Made by a program: the position numbers and the translations under genes | The notes under the pieces: model-generated | Databases searched by the model: none | What the model was told of the DNA's origin: nothing | The model's input: the letters and a program-made list of their open reading frames with translations, nothing else | Virus record (IMG/VR): IMGVR_UViG_3300042924_001078 | Coordinates: 1 to 30,942 of that record | Reading direction: 5' to 3' (one strand) | From: a virus | DNA length: 30,942 nt | In this document: piece after piece, positions 13,816-20,379 of the stretch | Position numbering within the stretch: position 1 is the stretch's first letter | How the letters are laid out: each line of letters opens with the position of its first letter

Positions 13816-14092
13816 AGTGCTCACCACTACAAGCGGGCACAGCCATCCATCGGATGAAAAACAACTATCCACTTTCCAGCGCGGCTATGACGCAGGAATG
13901 AAAGATGCGCGGCTCATGCAGAATAGCGGGGAGATGACTGCGGGCGAAGACTTTGACGAGGCTGCAAGGAGCATGATGGGGTGGATGCACAGGCACTGCC
14001 ATCCCCACCACACTGTCGTCATTACCAGCGAATTTGCGGAGCTGTCAGAAGGGCGGCGTGTTATTAACAGGGAGGATGTATGCAAGAGCTGA
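13775..14092 (+). CDS. Early hypothetical protein
   Basis: This 105-residue protein has an Arg/Lys-rich first helix (MKLTFANRIKIAVEVL). A central stretch reads STFQRGYDAGMKDARLMQNS, then a His-rich segment (MGWMHRHCHPHH) precedes VVITSEFAELSEGRRV. The HRHCHPHH cluster could bind a metal. A strong GGAGGTGGGAG precedes the ATG. The 3' end overlaps the next gene by 13 nt. Family and function are not recognised. Confidence 0.7.
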   Translation: MKLTFANRIKIAVEVLTTTSGHSHPSDEKQLSTFQRGYDAGMKDARLMQNSGEMTAGEDFDEAARSMMGWMHRHCHPHHTVVITSEFAELSEGRRVINREDVCKS

Positions 14093-14334
14093 AGCCGGTG
14101 GCGTGGATGTACCAGCACAAAGAAACAGGGGTAACAGGCTTTGCAGACGAACAGCAAATTGAATGGGGCTTTGAAAAGAATAACCCGCGATTGCAGAGGG
14201 TTTGTGCGCTCTACCCCATCCCCGACACACACAGGATTGTCAGTGTGGAGTTGCTGAAAAGTGTCGCAAACGAGACCATCAATCCGTACATTAAAAAAGA
14301 ACTACGCGCCATCATCGACAAGGAGAACACATGA
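14080..14334 (+). CDS. Early hypothetical protein (PVAWMY type)
   Basis: This 84-residue protein begins MQELKPVAWMYQHKETGVTG and contains QIEWGFEKNNPR followed by ALYPIP. Proteins of the form PVAWMY...TG...LYP are frequent in phage early regions; the pattern is familiar but its function is unknown. The fold looks like a short beta meander followed by a helix (VELLKSVANETINPYIKKEL). GGGAGG lies 4 nt before the ATG. Its end overlaps the dut start by 4 nt (ATGA). Confidence 0.78.
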   Translation: MQELKPVAWMYQHKETGVTGFADEQQIEWGFEKNNPRLQRVCALYPIPDTHRIVSVELLKSVANETINPYIKKELRAIIDKENT

Positions 14335-14753
14335 GATTCAAAAAACTGACTGATACGGCCATTGCGCCGACAAGAGGAACCCCAGGCTCTGCCGGGATTG
14401 ACTTGTACGCAGACCATGACGTTCTGGTGTCCTGTGGGTCGTCTGTAATGCTGGGGACGGGGATAGCAGTTGAAGTGCCTGAAGGTTATGTCGGGCTGCT
14501 GATGGTGCGCTCCAGTGTCGGCAAGGCCGGGGTGTCTCTGGCTAATGCCGTAGGGGTAATAGACTCAGACTACCGGGGGGAGATCAAGCTCTGCCTGGCC
14601 TACACTGCCGGTAATGGCGGGTATTACATACTCAAGGGCGACAAAGTAGCGCAGCTTGTGGTGATCCCAGCGCCTTGGTTTGATCTGATTGAAGTAGACG
14701 CCCTTTCATCCACGGATCGGGGTGATGGCGGGTTCGGGAGTACCGGAGCATGA
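14331..14753 (+). CDS. dut: dUTP diphosphatase
   Basis: This 140-residue trimeric-type dUTPase hydrolyses dUTP to dUMP, keeping uracil out of phage DNA and feeding dTMP synthesis. All five family motifs are present: AGIDLYA (21-27), RSSVGKAG (61-68), NAVGVIDSDYRGEI (72-85), KGDKVAQLVV (102-111) and the C-terminal P-loop-like RGDGGFGSTG (130-139) that closes over the phosphates. Length matches the family. It overlaps both neighbours by ATGA. It is the metabolic gene of the early operon and acts in the host cytoplasm just before replication. Confidence 0.95.
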   Translation: MRFKKLTDTAIAPTRGTPGSAGIDLYADHDVLVSCGSSVMLGTGIAVEVPEGYVGLLMVRSSVGKAGVSLANAVGVIDSDYRGEIKLCLAYTAGNGGYYILKGDKVAQLVVIPAPWFDLIEVDALSSTDRGDGGFGSTGA

Positions 14754-14842
14754 GCATCGAGACTAAAGAGAAGCTGGCCTGTTTACTTACACTAATGTGC
14801 GCTGTTTTTATTGGGTTCATGGTAGGAATGGGGTGGATGTGA
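14750..14842 (+). CDS. Small single-span membrane protein
   Basis: This 30-residue protein has a short charged leader (MSIETKEK) then one hydrophobic span (LACLLTLMCAVFIGFMVGMG), ending at W-M. It overlaps dut by ATGA and shares a base with the next start (TGATG), so it is well embedded in the coupled operon. A tiny early membrane protein could target host membrane functions or superinfection. No family is recognised. Confidence 0.6.
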   Translation: MSIETKEKLACLLTLMCAVFIGFMVGMGWM

Positions 14843-15018
14843 TGATTTCAATTCGTCGTTTATTCTGGCCGTCTGATCGCATATCAGATGACGTTCCGCA
14901 GATACAAAAGGATATTGACGCAGAGCATGGAGTAAAGCCTTCCGCGATTTATAAGCAGGACAGCTATCACAGGCTTTCTGAGGTGCCTAACTTAACTAAC
15001 CAGTGGGAGGAATGGTGA
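14842..15018 (+). CDS. Early hypothetical protein
   Basis: This 58-residue protein (MISIRRLFWPSDRISDDVPQ at the start, ending NQWEEW) starts in a TGATG overlap with the membrane peptide gene, with a GGGGTGG ribosome site upstream. A basic hydrophobic N-terminus precedes a polar helix and a Trp/Glu C-terminus. Nothing identifies a family. The start further upstream in the same open frame was rejected because it lies inside the preceding gene and lacks a ribosome site. Confidence 0.6.
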   Translation: MISIRRLFWPSDRISDDVPQIQKDIDAEHGVKPSAIYKQDSYHRLSEVPNLTNQWEEW

Positions 15019-15197
15019 TGGATTCTATCGTTGATTTCTTTCGCAGACTGTTCTGCAAGCATCAATGGGAAGTGTACGGGAGGAATTTGTCTGATGGAAT
15101 AATGGACAGGCTTGGCGTAAATGCAGAGCCAAAAGAAAGGATTAGAGTTTGCAAGAAATGCCACGAAGTTCAAACAGTCATAATAAAAGGAAACTGA
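15018..15197 (+). CDS. Small zinc-ribbon-like protein
   Basis: This 59-residue protein begins MDSIVDFFRRLFCKHQWEVY, with GGAGG 7 nt upstream and a TGATG overlap with the previous gene. A metal site is suggested by C-x-H (CKHQWE, about 13-18) and C-x2-C (VCKKCHEVQ, about 46-54). CxH...RVCKKC proteins are common in phage accessory regions. The N-terminal helix is amphipathic. Binding of zinc is likely; nucleic-acid or protein interaction is unproven. Confidence 0.72.
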   Translation: MDSIVDFFRRLFCKHQWEVYGRNLSDGIMDRLGVNAEPKERIRVCKKCHEVQTVIIKGN

Positions 15198-15200
15198 GAA

Positions 15201-15731
15201 ATGAAAGAAATATGGGCAACACTGAGCAAGATTGATTGTGCAGCGCACGTTGAGAAGAAAAACGGGTTGTCATACTTGAGCTGGGCATGGGCCTGGGGAG
15301 TATTGATGGAGCATTACCCTGATGCCACGTTTGAGTTTGACGAGCCGAAAAGCCAGCCAGATGGAACCATGATGGTGTTCTGCACCGTTCGCATAGGTGA
15401 GAGCAGCCGAAGAATGTGGTTGCCGGTCATGGACTATAAGAACAAGGCCATCAGCAATCCTGATGCGTTTGCCATCAACACGGCTATGATGCGCTGCCTA
15501 GTGAAGTGCTTGGCTCTTTACGGGATAGGACATTACATTTATGCGGGAGAAGATTTGCCAGTAGCAGCGGCTCAAGAAAAGAAACCTGCTCAGATCGAGG
15601 CGGCAATCAGCCAGGCTCTCCACGCTTGCGTTGATATTGATGGGCTTCGTGGGGTCTGGAAAACGCTGTCGGTTGAGCAACGCGATGCTCACATGGACAT
15701 CCTGAACGAAGTAAAAGAGCGTCTATCTTGA
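15201..15731 (+). CDS. Sak-type single-strand annealing protein (DUF1071)
   Basis: This 176-residue protein matches the DUF1071 family of Rad52-like phage annealases: the N-terminal HVEKKNGLSYLSWAWAWGVL, then YPDATFEF, V-R-I-G and LPVMDYKNKAISNPDAFAIN, and TAMMRCLVKCLALYGIGHYI followed by YAGEDLP. The protein forms rings on single-stranded DNA and anneals complementary strands during recombination-dependent repair and replication. The C-terminus is a helical, variable tail. The exonuclease gene follows by a TTGA overlap and SSB comes next, so the three form a complete recombination set. Confidence 0.9.
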   Translation: MKEIWATLSKIDCAAHVEKKNGLSYLSWAWAWGVLMEHYPDATFEFDEPKSQPDGTMMVFCTVRIGESSRRMWLPVMDYKNKAISNPDAFAINTAMMRCLVKCLALYGIGHYIYAGEDLPVAAAQEKKPAQIEAAISQALHACVDIDGLRGVWKTLSVEQRDAHMDILNEVKERLS

Positions 15732-16324
15732 GCCTATCACCTGAACGCGCTGGGAGGCTCACTGCCAGCGTTTTTGCCAATGCCATAGGGATAGGCTATG
15801 ACTCCAGACAAAAGCTCTGGAGGCAACTCACAGAGCGCGAGGAACGCTTTCAGGGCAATGCTGCAACTGAGTGGGGTTCAGCTAACGAAAAGAACGCTAT
15901 CCAGAAGTATGAGATAGTCACTGGAGAGATTGTCGAATCAGCAGGAGGCAGACAAGGCTTTGTAATCCATCCAGAACACGATTGGCTGGGATGTACTCCT
16001 GACGGTTTTATTGGTCAGACAGTCATCGAAGCAAAGTGCCCAGCCTCCTTGCAGGTGTACGGCAAGGTCCCTGATCACTATATGCCACAGCTACAGGGTC
16101 AGATGGCAATCACCGGCAAGAGCCTGGCGCACTTTATCTGCTGGACACCAGAAGAGTTTGAGGTCTGGGAAGTGCCTGCTGATAACGAGTATTGGACAAT
16201 GTGCTTTGAATTATTGACCGACTTCTGGAGCTGTGTGAAGAACGACGAAGAGCCAAAGAAACGTAAGAAGCCTACATTACCGACAATAACCACAAAGAGG
16301 ATTTACCATGCCACAATTGATTGA
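15728..16324 (+). CDS. YqaJ-type phage recombination exonuclease
   Basis: This 198-residue protein is a lambda-exonuclease-like (YqaJ) nuclease that resects double-stranded ends 5' to 3' to supply single strands to the annealase. Key motifs are RAGRLTASVFANAIG (N-terminal), GNAATEWGSANEKNAI (about 42-57), the metal-binding CTPDGF (about 86-91) and VIEAKCP (about 96-102), and HYMPQLQGQMAITG. The start is a rare TTG in a TTGA overlap with the annealase stop; no in-frame ATG precedes the conserved RLTAS, and the ribosome site is weak, so translation depends on coupling. The 3' end overlaps ssb by 17 nt. Confidence 0.92.
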   Translation: MSLSPERAGRLTASVFANAIGIGYDSRQKLWRQLTEREERFQGNAATEWGSANEKNAIQKYEIVTGEIVESAGGRQGFVIHPEHDWLGCTPDGFIGQTVIEAKCPASLQVYGKVPDHYMPQLQGQMAITGKSLAHFICWTPEEFEVWEVPADNEYWTMCFELLTDFWSCVKNDEEPKKRKKPTLPTITTKRIYHATID

Positions 16325-16709
16325 TGCCGCACGAATAGCTAACGAGCCTGTTCTGCGATACACCAGTAGCAATACGCCTGTGCTTGGCCTATCACTGCCA
16401 TGCGAATATGGCCGCAAAGGTCAGGATGGCAAACGTCCTACACAGTGGGTTGACGCTGCTATATTTGGTAAGCAGGCTGAAGCATTGGCCCCGTATCTGG
16501 TCAAGGGTCAATGGGTTGCCTTCACGATTGATGATGTGCATATCGAGGAATATCAAAGTGGAGGTACAACACGCTCGAAGCTGTCTGGGTCGGTGTCCAA
16601 CATCAAGTTGATTGGTAGCCGACCAGAAGCAAAGCAGCCAGTTCAGCAGGAGCACAATGCACCGCCTAGGCTTCCTGTTGATGACTTCGATGATGATTTG
16701 CCGTTTTAA
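16308..16709 (+). CDS. ssb: Single-stranded DNA-binding protein
   Basis: This 133-residue protein has an OB-fold (VLGLSLPCEYGRKGQDG, TQWVDAAIFGKQAEALAPYL, KGQWVAFTIDDVHIEEYQ, KLSGSVSNIKLIG), a short Gln/Pro linker and the acidic tip DDFDDDLPF. This tip is the hallmark of bacterial-type SSB and recruits partner proteins. AGAGGA lies 6 nt before ATG. It coats single strands made by the exonuclease and the replication fork and should interact with the annealase and NinB. It is the last early gene; its TAA stop shares bases with the stop of the convergent endolysin gene (TTAA). Confidence 0.93.
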   Translation: MPQLIDAARIANEPVLRYTSSNTPVLGLSLPCEYGRKGQDGKRPTQWVDAAIFGKQAEALAPYLVKGQWVAFTIDDVHIEEYQSGGTTRSKLSGSVSNIKLIGSRPEAKQPVQQEHNAPPRLPVDDFDDDLPF

Positions 16710-17188
16710 GACAAGAACAAAGCTCTCTCAGCAGATCGTCGGCGGGTCAGTCCAGCTAAAACTTTCCCGCCAGCTTTGTTCCATTTCAGGAACTCGTCTG
16801 CTGCTGCCTCGATCTCACCACGGTTGTACTTCATTCGCAGGGTTGATGACTGAAGGTTGCCTAGTCCCAGGTTGAAAGCAAAGCTGACCATTGCGTCAAA
16901 CTGAGACTGGCTATCAGCAGCAGCAGCAGGACATAGTCGAAGTACGCCAGCCTCAAATCTCTCCAAATCCTTTTCAAGTATCGAATCAATTTCGTCATAC
17001 TCAAAAGTCCTGTTGTGTTCATCCTTTATCCCGTATAACGCTCTCTCAGGCGTTTTGAGACGCGCTTGGTCTGGGTACAGTACATGACCATACCCAATCG
17101 TCCAAAGCGCAGCAGGACATCTGTAGGGTGTATTGTGGCAACCCTCGAAAGACTTGATAAGATGGATGCCAGCCTCAGAGATTTTCAC
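16706..17188 (-). CDS. Endolysin, GH24 lysozyme
   Basis: This 160-residue muramidase of the T4/P22 lysozyme family cleaves the MurNAc-GlcNAc bond. The catalytic pattern E15-x8-C24-x5-T30 is intact (SFEGCHNTPYRCPA, then WTIGYGH), with Cys in the position often taken by Asp. Other family blocks are FDAMVSFAFNLGLGNL, FLKWNKAGGKVLAGL and TRRRSAERALF. There is no signal peptide or signal-anchor, so release needs the holin encoded directly upstream (ATGA overlap). It is the last gene of the late operon. Confidence 0.95.
   Translation of the reverse strand: MKISEAGIHLIKSFEGCHNTPYRCPAALWTIGYGHVLYPDQARLKTPERALYGIKDEHNRTFEYDEIDSILEKDLERFEAGVLRLCPAAAADSQSQFDAMVSFAFNLGLGNLQSSTLRMKYNRGEIEAAADEFLKWNKAGGKVLAGLTRRRSAERALFLS
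16715..16781. repeat. Nested inverted repeat at the convergent operon ends
   Basis: A perfect 10-bp inverted repeat (16715-16724 with 16772-16781) encloses a second perfect one, GGCGGG (16741-16746) with CCCGCC (16766-16771). Both lie inside the endolysin 3' end, just past the ssb stop. The RNA of either strand could fold it. No long T-run follows, so it is not a standard terminator, but it could slow colliding polymerases or protect 3' ends. Confidence 0.45.
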
Positions 17189-17670
17189 TTTTTACTGAAC
17201 GCCTGGGAGCCAAACCAAAAGGCAATGATTGCGGCCAGGATGCTCATCTCATCGTCGCTAAAAACCATGTCCATCGCCATAGCAAATGGAACACCAGTGC
17301 TGTAGGCGTACCAGATTCCCGCTACATCCACGACCACCAGCAGCAGCACAAAGATGTACGTCACGATGGGGCGGACGCTGGCTCGCAGGTTAATTACCCA
17401 CGTGCTGGCACCCTCACCAATCTTCATGTCGTGCTTCCACATCGCCAGCTTTTCCTGAGCCTGTGTTTGCATTGCAATCTGCTCAGTCTTGATTTCTTCC
17501 ACCGCTGCCTGTGCGATAAAGCCTTCTTTTGCCAGAGCAATCTCACGCTCACGATTAGCGGCCATCAGCGCCAGTTCGTGTTTCTTGTCGCCACGGTCTT
17601 GAACGAAGTCCAGCACTTTAGGTAGACCGCCAGAGGCAAAGCCCAGCAGCGTAGAGATCAGGGTCATCAT
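17185..17670 (-). CDS. Holin with C-terminal membrane spans (GTA-type 3TM family)
   Basis: This 161-residue protein has a weakly hydrophobic N-terminus (MMTLISTLLGFASGGLP), a long charged helix (about 24-88, KKHELALMAANREREIALAK) and two strong spans: SVRPIVTYIFVLLLVVVDVA (about 98-120) and MSILAAIIAFWFGSQAF (about 142-158). This layout matches the holins of three transmembrane segments from gene transfer agents and many phages. It forms the inner-membrane hole that lets the endolysin reach the wall. It overlaps the endolysin start by ATGA. Confidence 0.85.
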   Translation of the reverse strand: MMTLISTLLGFASGGLPKVLDFVQDRGDKKHELALMAANREREIALAKEGFIAQAAVEEIKTEQIAMQTQAQEKLAMWKHDMKIGEGASTWVINLRASVRPIVTYIFVLLLVVVDVAGIWYAYSTGVPFAMAMDMVFSDDEMSILAAIIAFWFGSQAFSKK

Positions 17671-17676
17671 TGTTTG

Positions 17677-18153
17677 TTACCTCAAGTTTTTAAAGATGCC
17701 GACAATAAATGCAATGAGCGTTCCAGTCAGGGCAATTATGGCGGCAACAGTCGCGCTGTTCATAATCAGGTGACGAATCTTGCGCTTCTGGTTTAACTCG
17801 GCAAGTGTGCGGGTGTCTTTGATTTTCATCCTGTCGCGGATCATGTCTTTGTACGCATCAACGCCGTAGCGGTAGACAATTAGCTCGCGCAGCTCCTTCT
17901 CTTGCTGTTCGATCTTCTTCCGGCGCATCAGGTTCTGCATCGCTTCTTGCTCGACCGAGCCTTTGTACAGCAGCTTTTTAAAAAGAGGCGGGTTCTTCGC
18001 TTCCTCCTCCGCTGCCTTTACGTCTGCTACGGCACCAAACCAAGTGCCCAACTGACCGCCCATGTCCTCGATCTCGCGCCCCATCTCAATGCCACGTTTA
18101 ATGGCGTTGTACGCACCAGTGGCTATCGCAAAGGCTGAGACCGGATCAATCAT
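17677..18153 (-). CDS. Phage membrane protein of unknown function
   Basis: This 158-residue protein begins MIDPVSAFAIATGAYNAIKR and contains AEEEAKNPPLFKKLLYKGSV followed by EQEAMQNLMRRKKIEQQEKE, then a C-terminal span (LIMNSATVAAIIALTGTLIA). The MIDP-SAFA-ATGA-NAIK-G-E start and the NPPLFKKL motif recur in fibre-to-lysis regions of aquatic podoviruses, where the protein is unassigned. A charged helical body with a membrane anchor is compatible with a lysis accessory role, but no spanin lipobox or signal sequence is seen. Overlap with the upstream gene is ATGA. Confidence 0.7.
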   Translation of the reverse strand: MIDPVSAFAIATGAYNAIKRGIEMGREIEDMGGQLGTWFGAVADVKAAEEEAKNPPLFKKLLYKGSVEQEAMQNLMRRKKIEQQEKELRELIVYRYGVDAYKDMIRDRMKIKDTRTLAELNQKRKIRHLIMNSATVAAIIALTGTLIAFIVGIFKNLR

Positions 18154-18398
18154 TCAGGGCTATCCCCGCCGTTAATCTTTGACCACGCCCCCAGCATCAG
18201 TATGCCAAGAACGAACAAGGTGCCCGCACGCGCAATGGTCTGCCAGATGGTCTTTTTGATCCCACGCCAGTCGGTAATCAGGGAGCGCAAATCACGGACA
18301 TCGTTGCCAGCGTCATCGTCGTGTAACCCGACTTCTTTGAGGACTGACTTTAGCTCTTCGCGGACGATTTGGCGCAGTGATTTTTCATCGATGTTCAT
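18150..18398 (-). CDS. Small one-span membrane protein (DUF6127-like)
   Basis: This 82-residue protein has a polar helical N-terminus (MNIDEKSLRQIVREELKSVL), the motif GLHDDDAGNDVRDLRSLI, then DWRGIKKTIWQTIARAG and one membrane span (TLFVLGILMLGAW). The sequence GLxDDDA-xDxRDLRSL-xDWR-xxKKTxWQT matches a small phage family I know as DUF6127, usually beside lysis genes. It may be an accessory holin or antiholin. It lies first in the four-gene membrane/lysis cluster. Confidence 0.72.
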   Translation of the reverse strand: MNIDEKSLRQIVREELKSVLKEVGLHDDDAGNDVRDLRSLITDWRGIKKTIWQTIARAGTLFVLGILMLGAWSKINGGDSPE

Positions 18399-18407
18399 GG
18401 ATTACCT

Positions 18408-18806
18408 CTACAGGATGGCAATAATCGCAGACTCTAAATCAGCCGCAGTGGTCGAGGTTGTGAACACAAACGTAATAGCGCAGTCGCCTGCATATGGCCC
18501 GTTAACCCAGCGGAACTGGAGAAGATCGTTGTCCATGTCCTGACCAGTAACCTCGGCCTGTGGGTGAGTAGCAGAGCCTGTGTTAAACATTAATCCTGTT
18601 GCGTTTGTCTGGACAGCGATACTAGGGTCGGCAATGTAAGCGTCAATACCAGCAATGACATCAGCCTCAGTCGTTCCTATGACCCACAGGAAAGGAATTA
18701 CCGCATCGCCGGTATCTGGCAAGGTCGCAGTGATGGTGTCCTGCACGAAGTCCACCTGGTGAACAAACGCCTCGCCTGTTGATACTGTAAGCTCAAGTGC
18801 TGCCAT
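18408..18806 (-). CDS. Hypothetical protein following the fibre genes
   Basis: This 132-residue acidic protein lacks long helices and appears beta-rich (ELTVSTGEAFVHQVDFVQDT, FLWVIGTTEADVIAGID, TGLMFNTGSA, DCAITFVFTTSTTAAD). It is encoded immediately after the second fibre gene, only one base apart. Position and beta content suggest a small virion or fibre-associated protein or chaperone. No family is recognised. Confidence 0.65.
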   Translation of the reverse strand: MAALELTVSTGEAFVHQVDFVQDTITATLPDTGDAVIPFLWVIGTTEADVIAGIDAYIADPSIAVQTNATGLMFNTGSATHPQAEVTGQDMDNDLLQFRWVNGPYAGDCAITFVFTTSTTAADLESAIIAIL

Positions 18807-18807
18807 T

Positions 18808-20379
18808 TTAGCTCTCCAAAGTCTTGTATGAAATTACCCAAGCAATGCTCATAGTCGCATCGGTATCGGGATCGACCGTAAGTTTAAGGTTCGTGCCGTC
18901 TGTCGTCCGACTAGCCAACGTGAATGTCGTTGTGCCAGCAGCAAGCCCTGTAGTAATTGTCACGTATCGATCTGTGTCCGACCCATCTCCCACTATGATG
19001 TCGTGAGGAGTAGCGCCTGATACTGTGCCTACGATTGAGTCGATGTACGCATTAGCCGGCAGAATCGCTTGGTTGACACCGCCAATGTACTGAAGTTCGT
19101 TAGTGCCAGCCCATGTGTTAGTCCAGCGCACCTCACGGGTTTGTGATACAGGGCGACCAACGACGGTTGCACCATCGGCGGGGAGCATTGCGTGGTTCTT
19201 GTTGCCGCTTGTGTCAAAGATTTGGCCTGTGTTTGATTGGGCGTTGCTGGCTATGAGTTCGGAGGTGATGCCGGTTTGTTTTGATGTTATGTCCTTAATG
19301 TAAACAAACTGGCCGGATGCCACGTTTAAAACTACCCCGCTTGCGTCTACGGCCCTTAACACAATGTTGCTTGTTGATCTCTGGTTTTGCACATATAAAC
19401 TCAAAACCGTGGATGCTCCGGCAGGAGCAGAGATAAAGCCATCTACCACTGTACCTTGCCCAGAGAGTGTTTTTGCCGACAATCCTATGTGCGTTATCAG
19501 GCTACCACTAGGGTTATTGATTTTAACGGTTATAAACCCGCTTTTAGAAAATGCCACAAATGGAATAACAGCCCCAATCCCGTCAGTACTGGAAACGTCC
19601 TCAACTTTTAACCAGTTATCTTCTCCTCCAATTCCGTCCTGATTCGCAGTCCCTGTAACGCCTGTGCCAAAAGTAACGCCGTTTGCATCGACACTAAAAT
19701 CAGATGTATAAACAGCAGTCTGACTCGCCCCCATATCCGCCAGCGCAGGGCCGTTGATACACAGCGAAGCCACTTCAGCAGCGGAGAGGGCGCGGTTGTA
19801 GAGGTAGCAGGCGCGGGTGGTGGAGGCTGTTCGTATTGCGCTACTCCCAGAAATGTACGCAGTGAGCGAATTGGATAATGAAAATGGGGTCGCAGCAGTT
19901 ATCGTCGCAGGAGCGCCAACTGGTTGCCCGTTTGCGTATATGGTCACGCTCCCGGCAGCAGAGGCAGATTCACGAACACACACCGCTGTTATTTGCTGCA
20001 AAGCATTGTCCACCCCGCCAACCGGAGTGACAGAGCTATAAGCTGTTGATGAGACTCCGCCATTTATTAAGTAGAGCGCAGCCGCCCCAGTGGTAAGAAT
20101 GTTAAGCACAACCCCGGTAGTCGTAGAGTCTGTGTTTTTCCTAAACAGTCTTGTCTCAGAAGCCGGCGTCCAATCCGGCAGCGCCCCCTCCCAATGAATG
20201 CTGAAATTCCCCGTGCCGAAATCAATGTCATCATCATCAGCAACAGTAATGCCGCTGCTACCACTTGCGGCACCGGTCATCGACACCACCGGAGTCCTAG
20301 CAAGCGCCTGTATGCCCCCACCACTGATCGTGCCTGTGATCTTCAGGTTGTTGATTCTATCGTCACGAATATCGCTCAT
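18808..20379 (-). CDS. Second tail-fibre-like protein, paralogue of the fibre C-terminal half
   Basis: This 523-residue protein has a short unique N-terminus (MSDIRDDRINNLKITGTISG). A LamG/concanavalin-like region follows (FGTGNFSIHWEGALPDWTPA, GSVTIYANGQPVG, TRACYLYNRALSAAEV). The C-terminal domain (SELIASNAQSNTGQIFDTSG, EVRWTNTWAGTNELQYIGGV, SRTTDGTNLKLTV) is shared. Both parts are clearly homologous to residues about 450-1099 of the upstream fibre. It lacks the head-binding and heptad parts, so it may attach to the first fibre or be a separate receptor-binding protein. The start overlaps the upstream stop by one base. LamG-like domains suggest glycan binding. Confidence 0.75.
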   Translation of the reverse strand: MSDIRDDRINNLKITGTISGGGIQALARTPVVSMTGAASGSSGITVADDDDIDFGTGNFSIHWEGALPDWTPASETRLFRKNTDSTTTGVVLNILTTGAAALYLINGGVSSTAYSSVTPVGGVDNALQQITAVCVRESASAAGSVTIYANGQPVGAPATITAATPFSLSNSLTAYISGSSAIRTASTTRACYLYNRALSAAEVASLCINGPALADMGASQTAVYTSDFSVDANGVTFGTGVTGTANQDGIGGEDNWLKVEDVSSTDGIGAVIPFVAFSKSGFITVKINNPSGSLITHIGLSAKTLSGQGTVVDGFISAPAGASTVLSLYVQNQRSTSNIVLRAVDASGVVLNVASGQFVYIKDITSKQTGITSELIASNAQSNTGQIFDTSGNKNHAMLPADGATVVGRPVSQTREVRWTNTWAGTNELQYIGGVNQAILPANAYIDSIVGTVSGATPHDIIVGDGSDTDRYVTITTGLAAGTTTFTLASRTTDGTNLKLTVDPDTDATMSIAWVISYKTLES

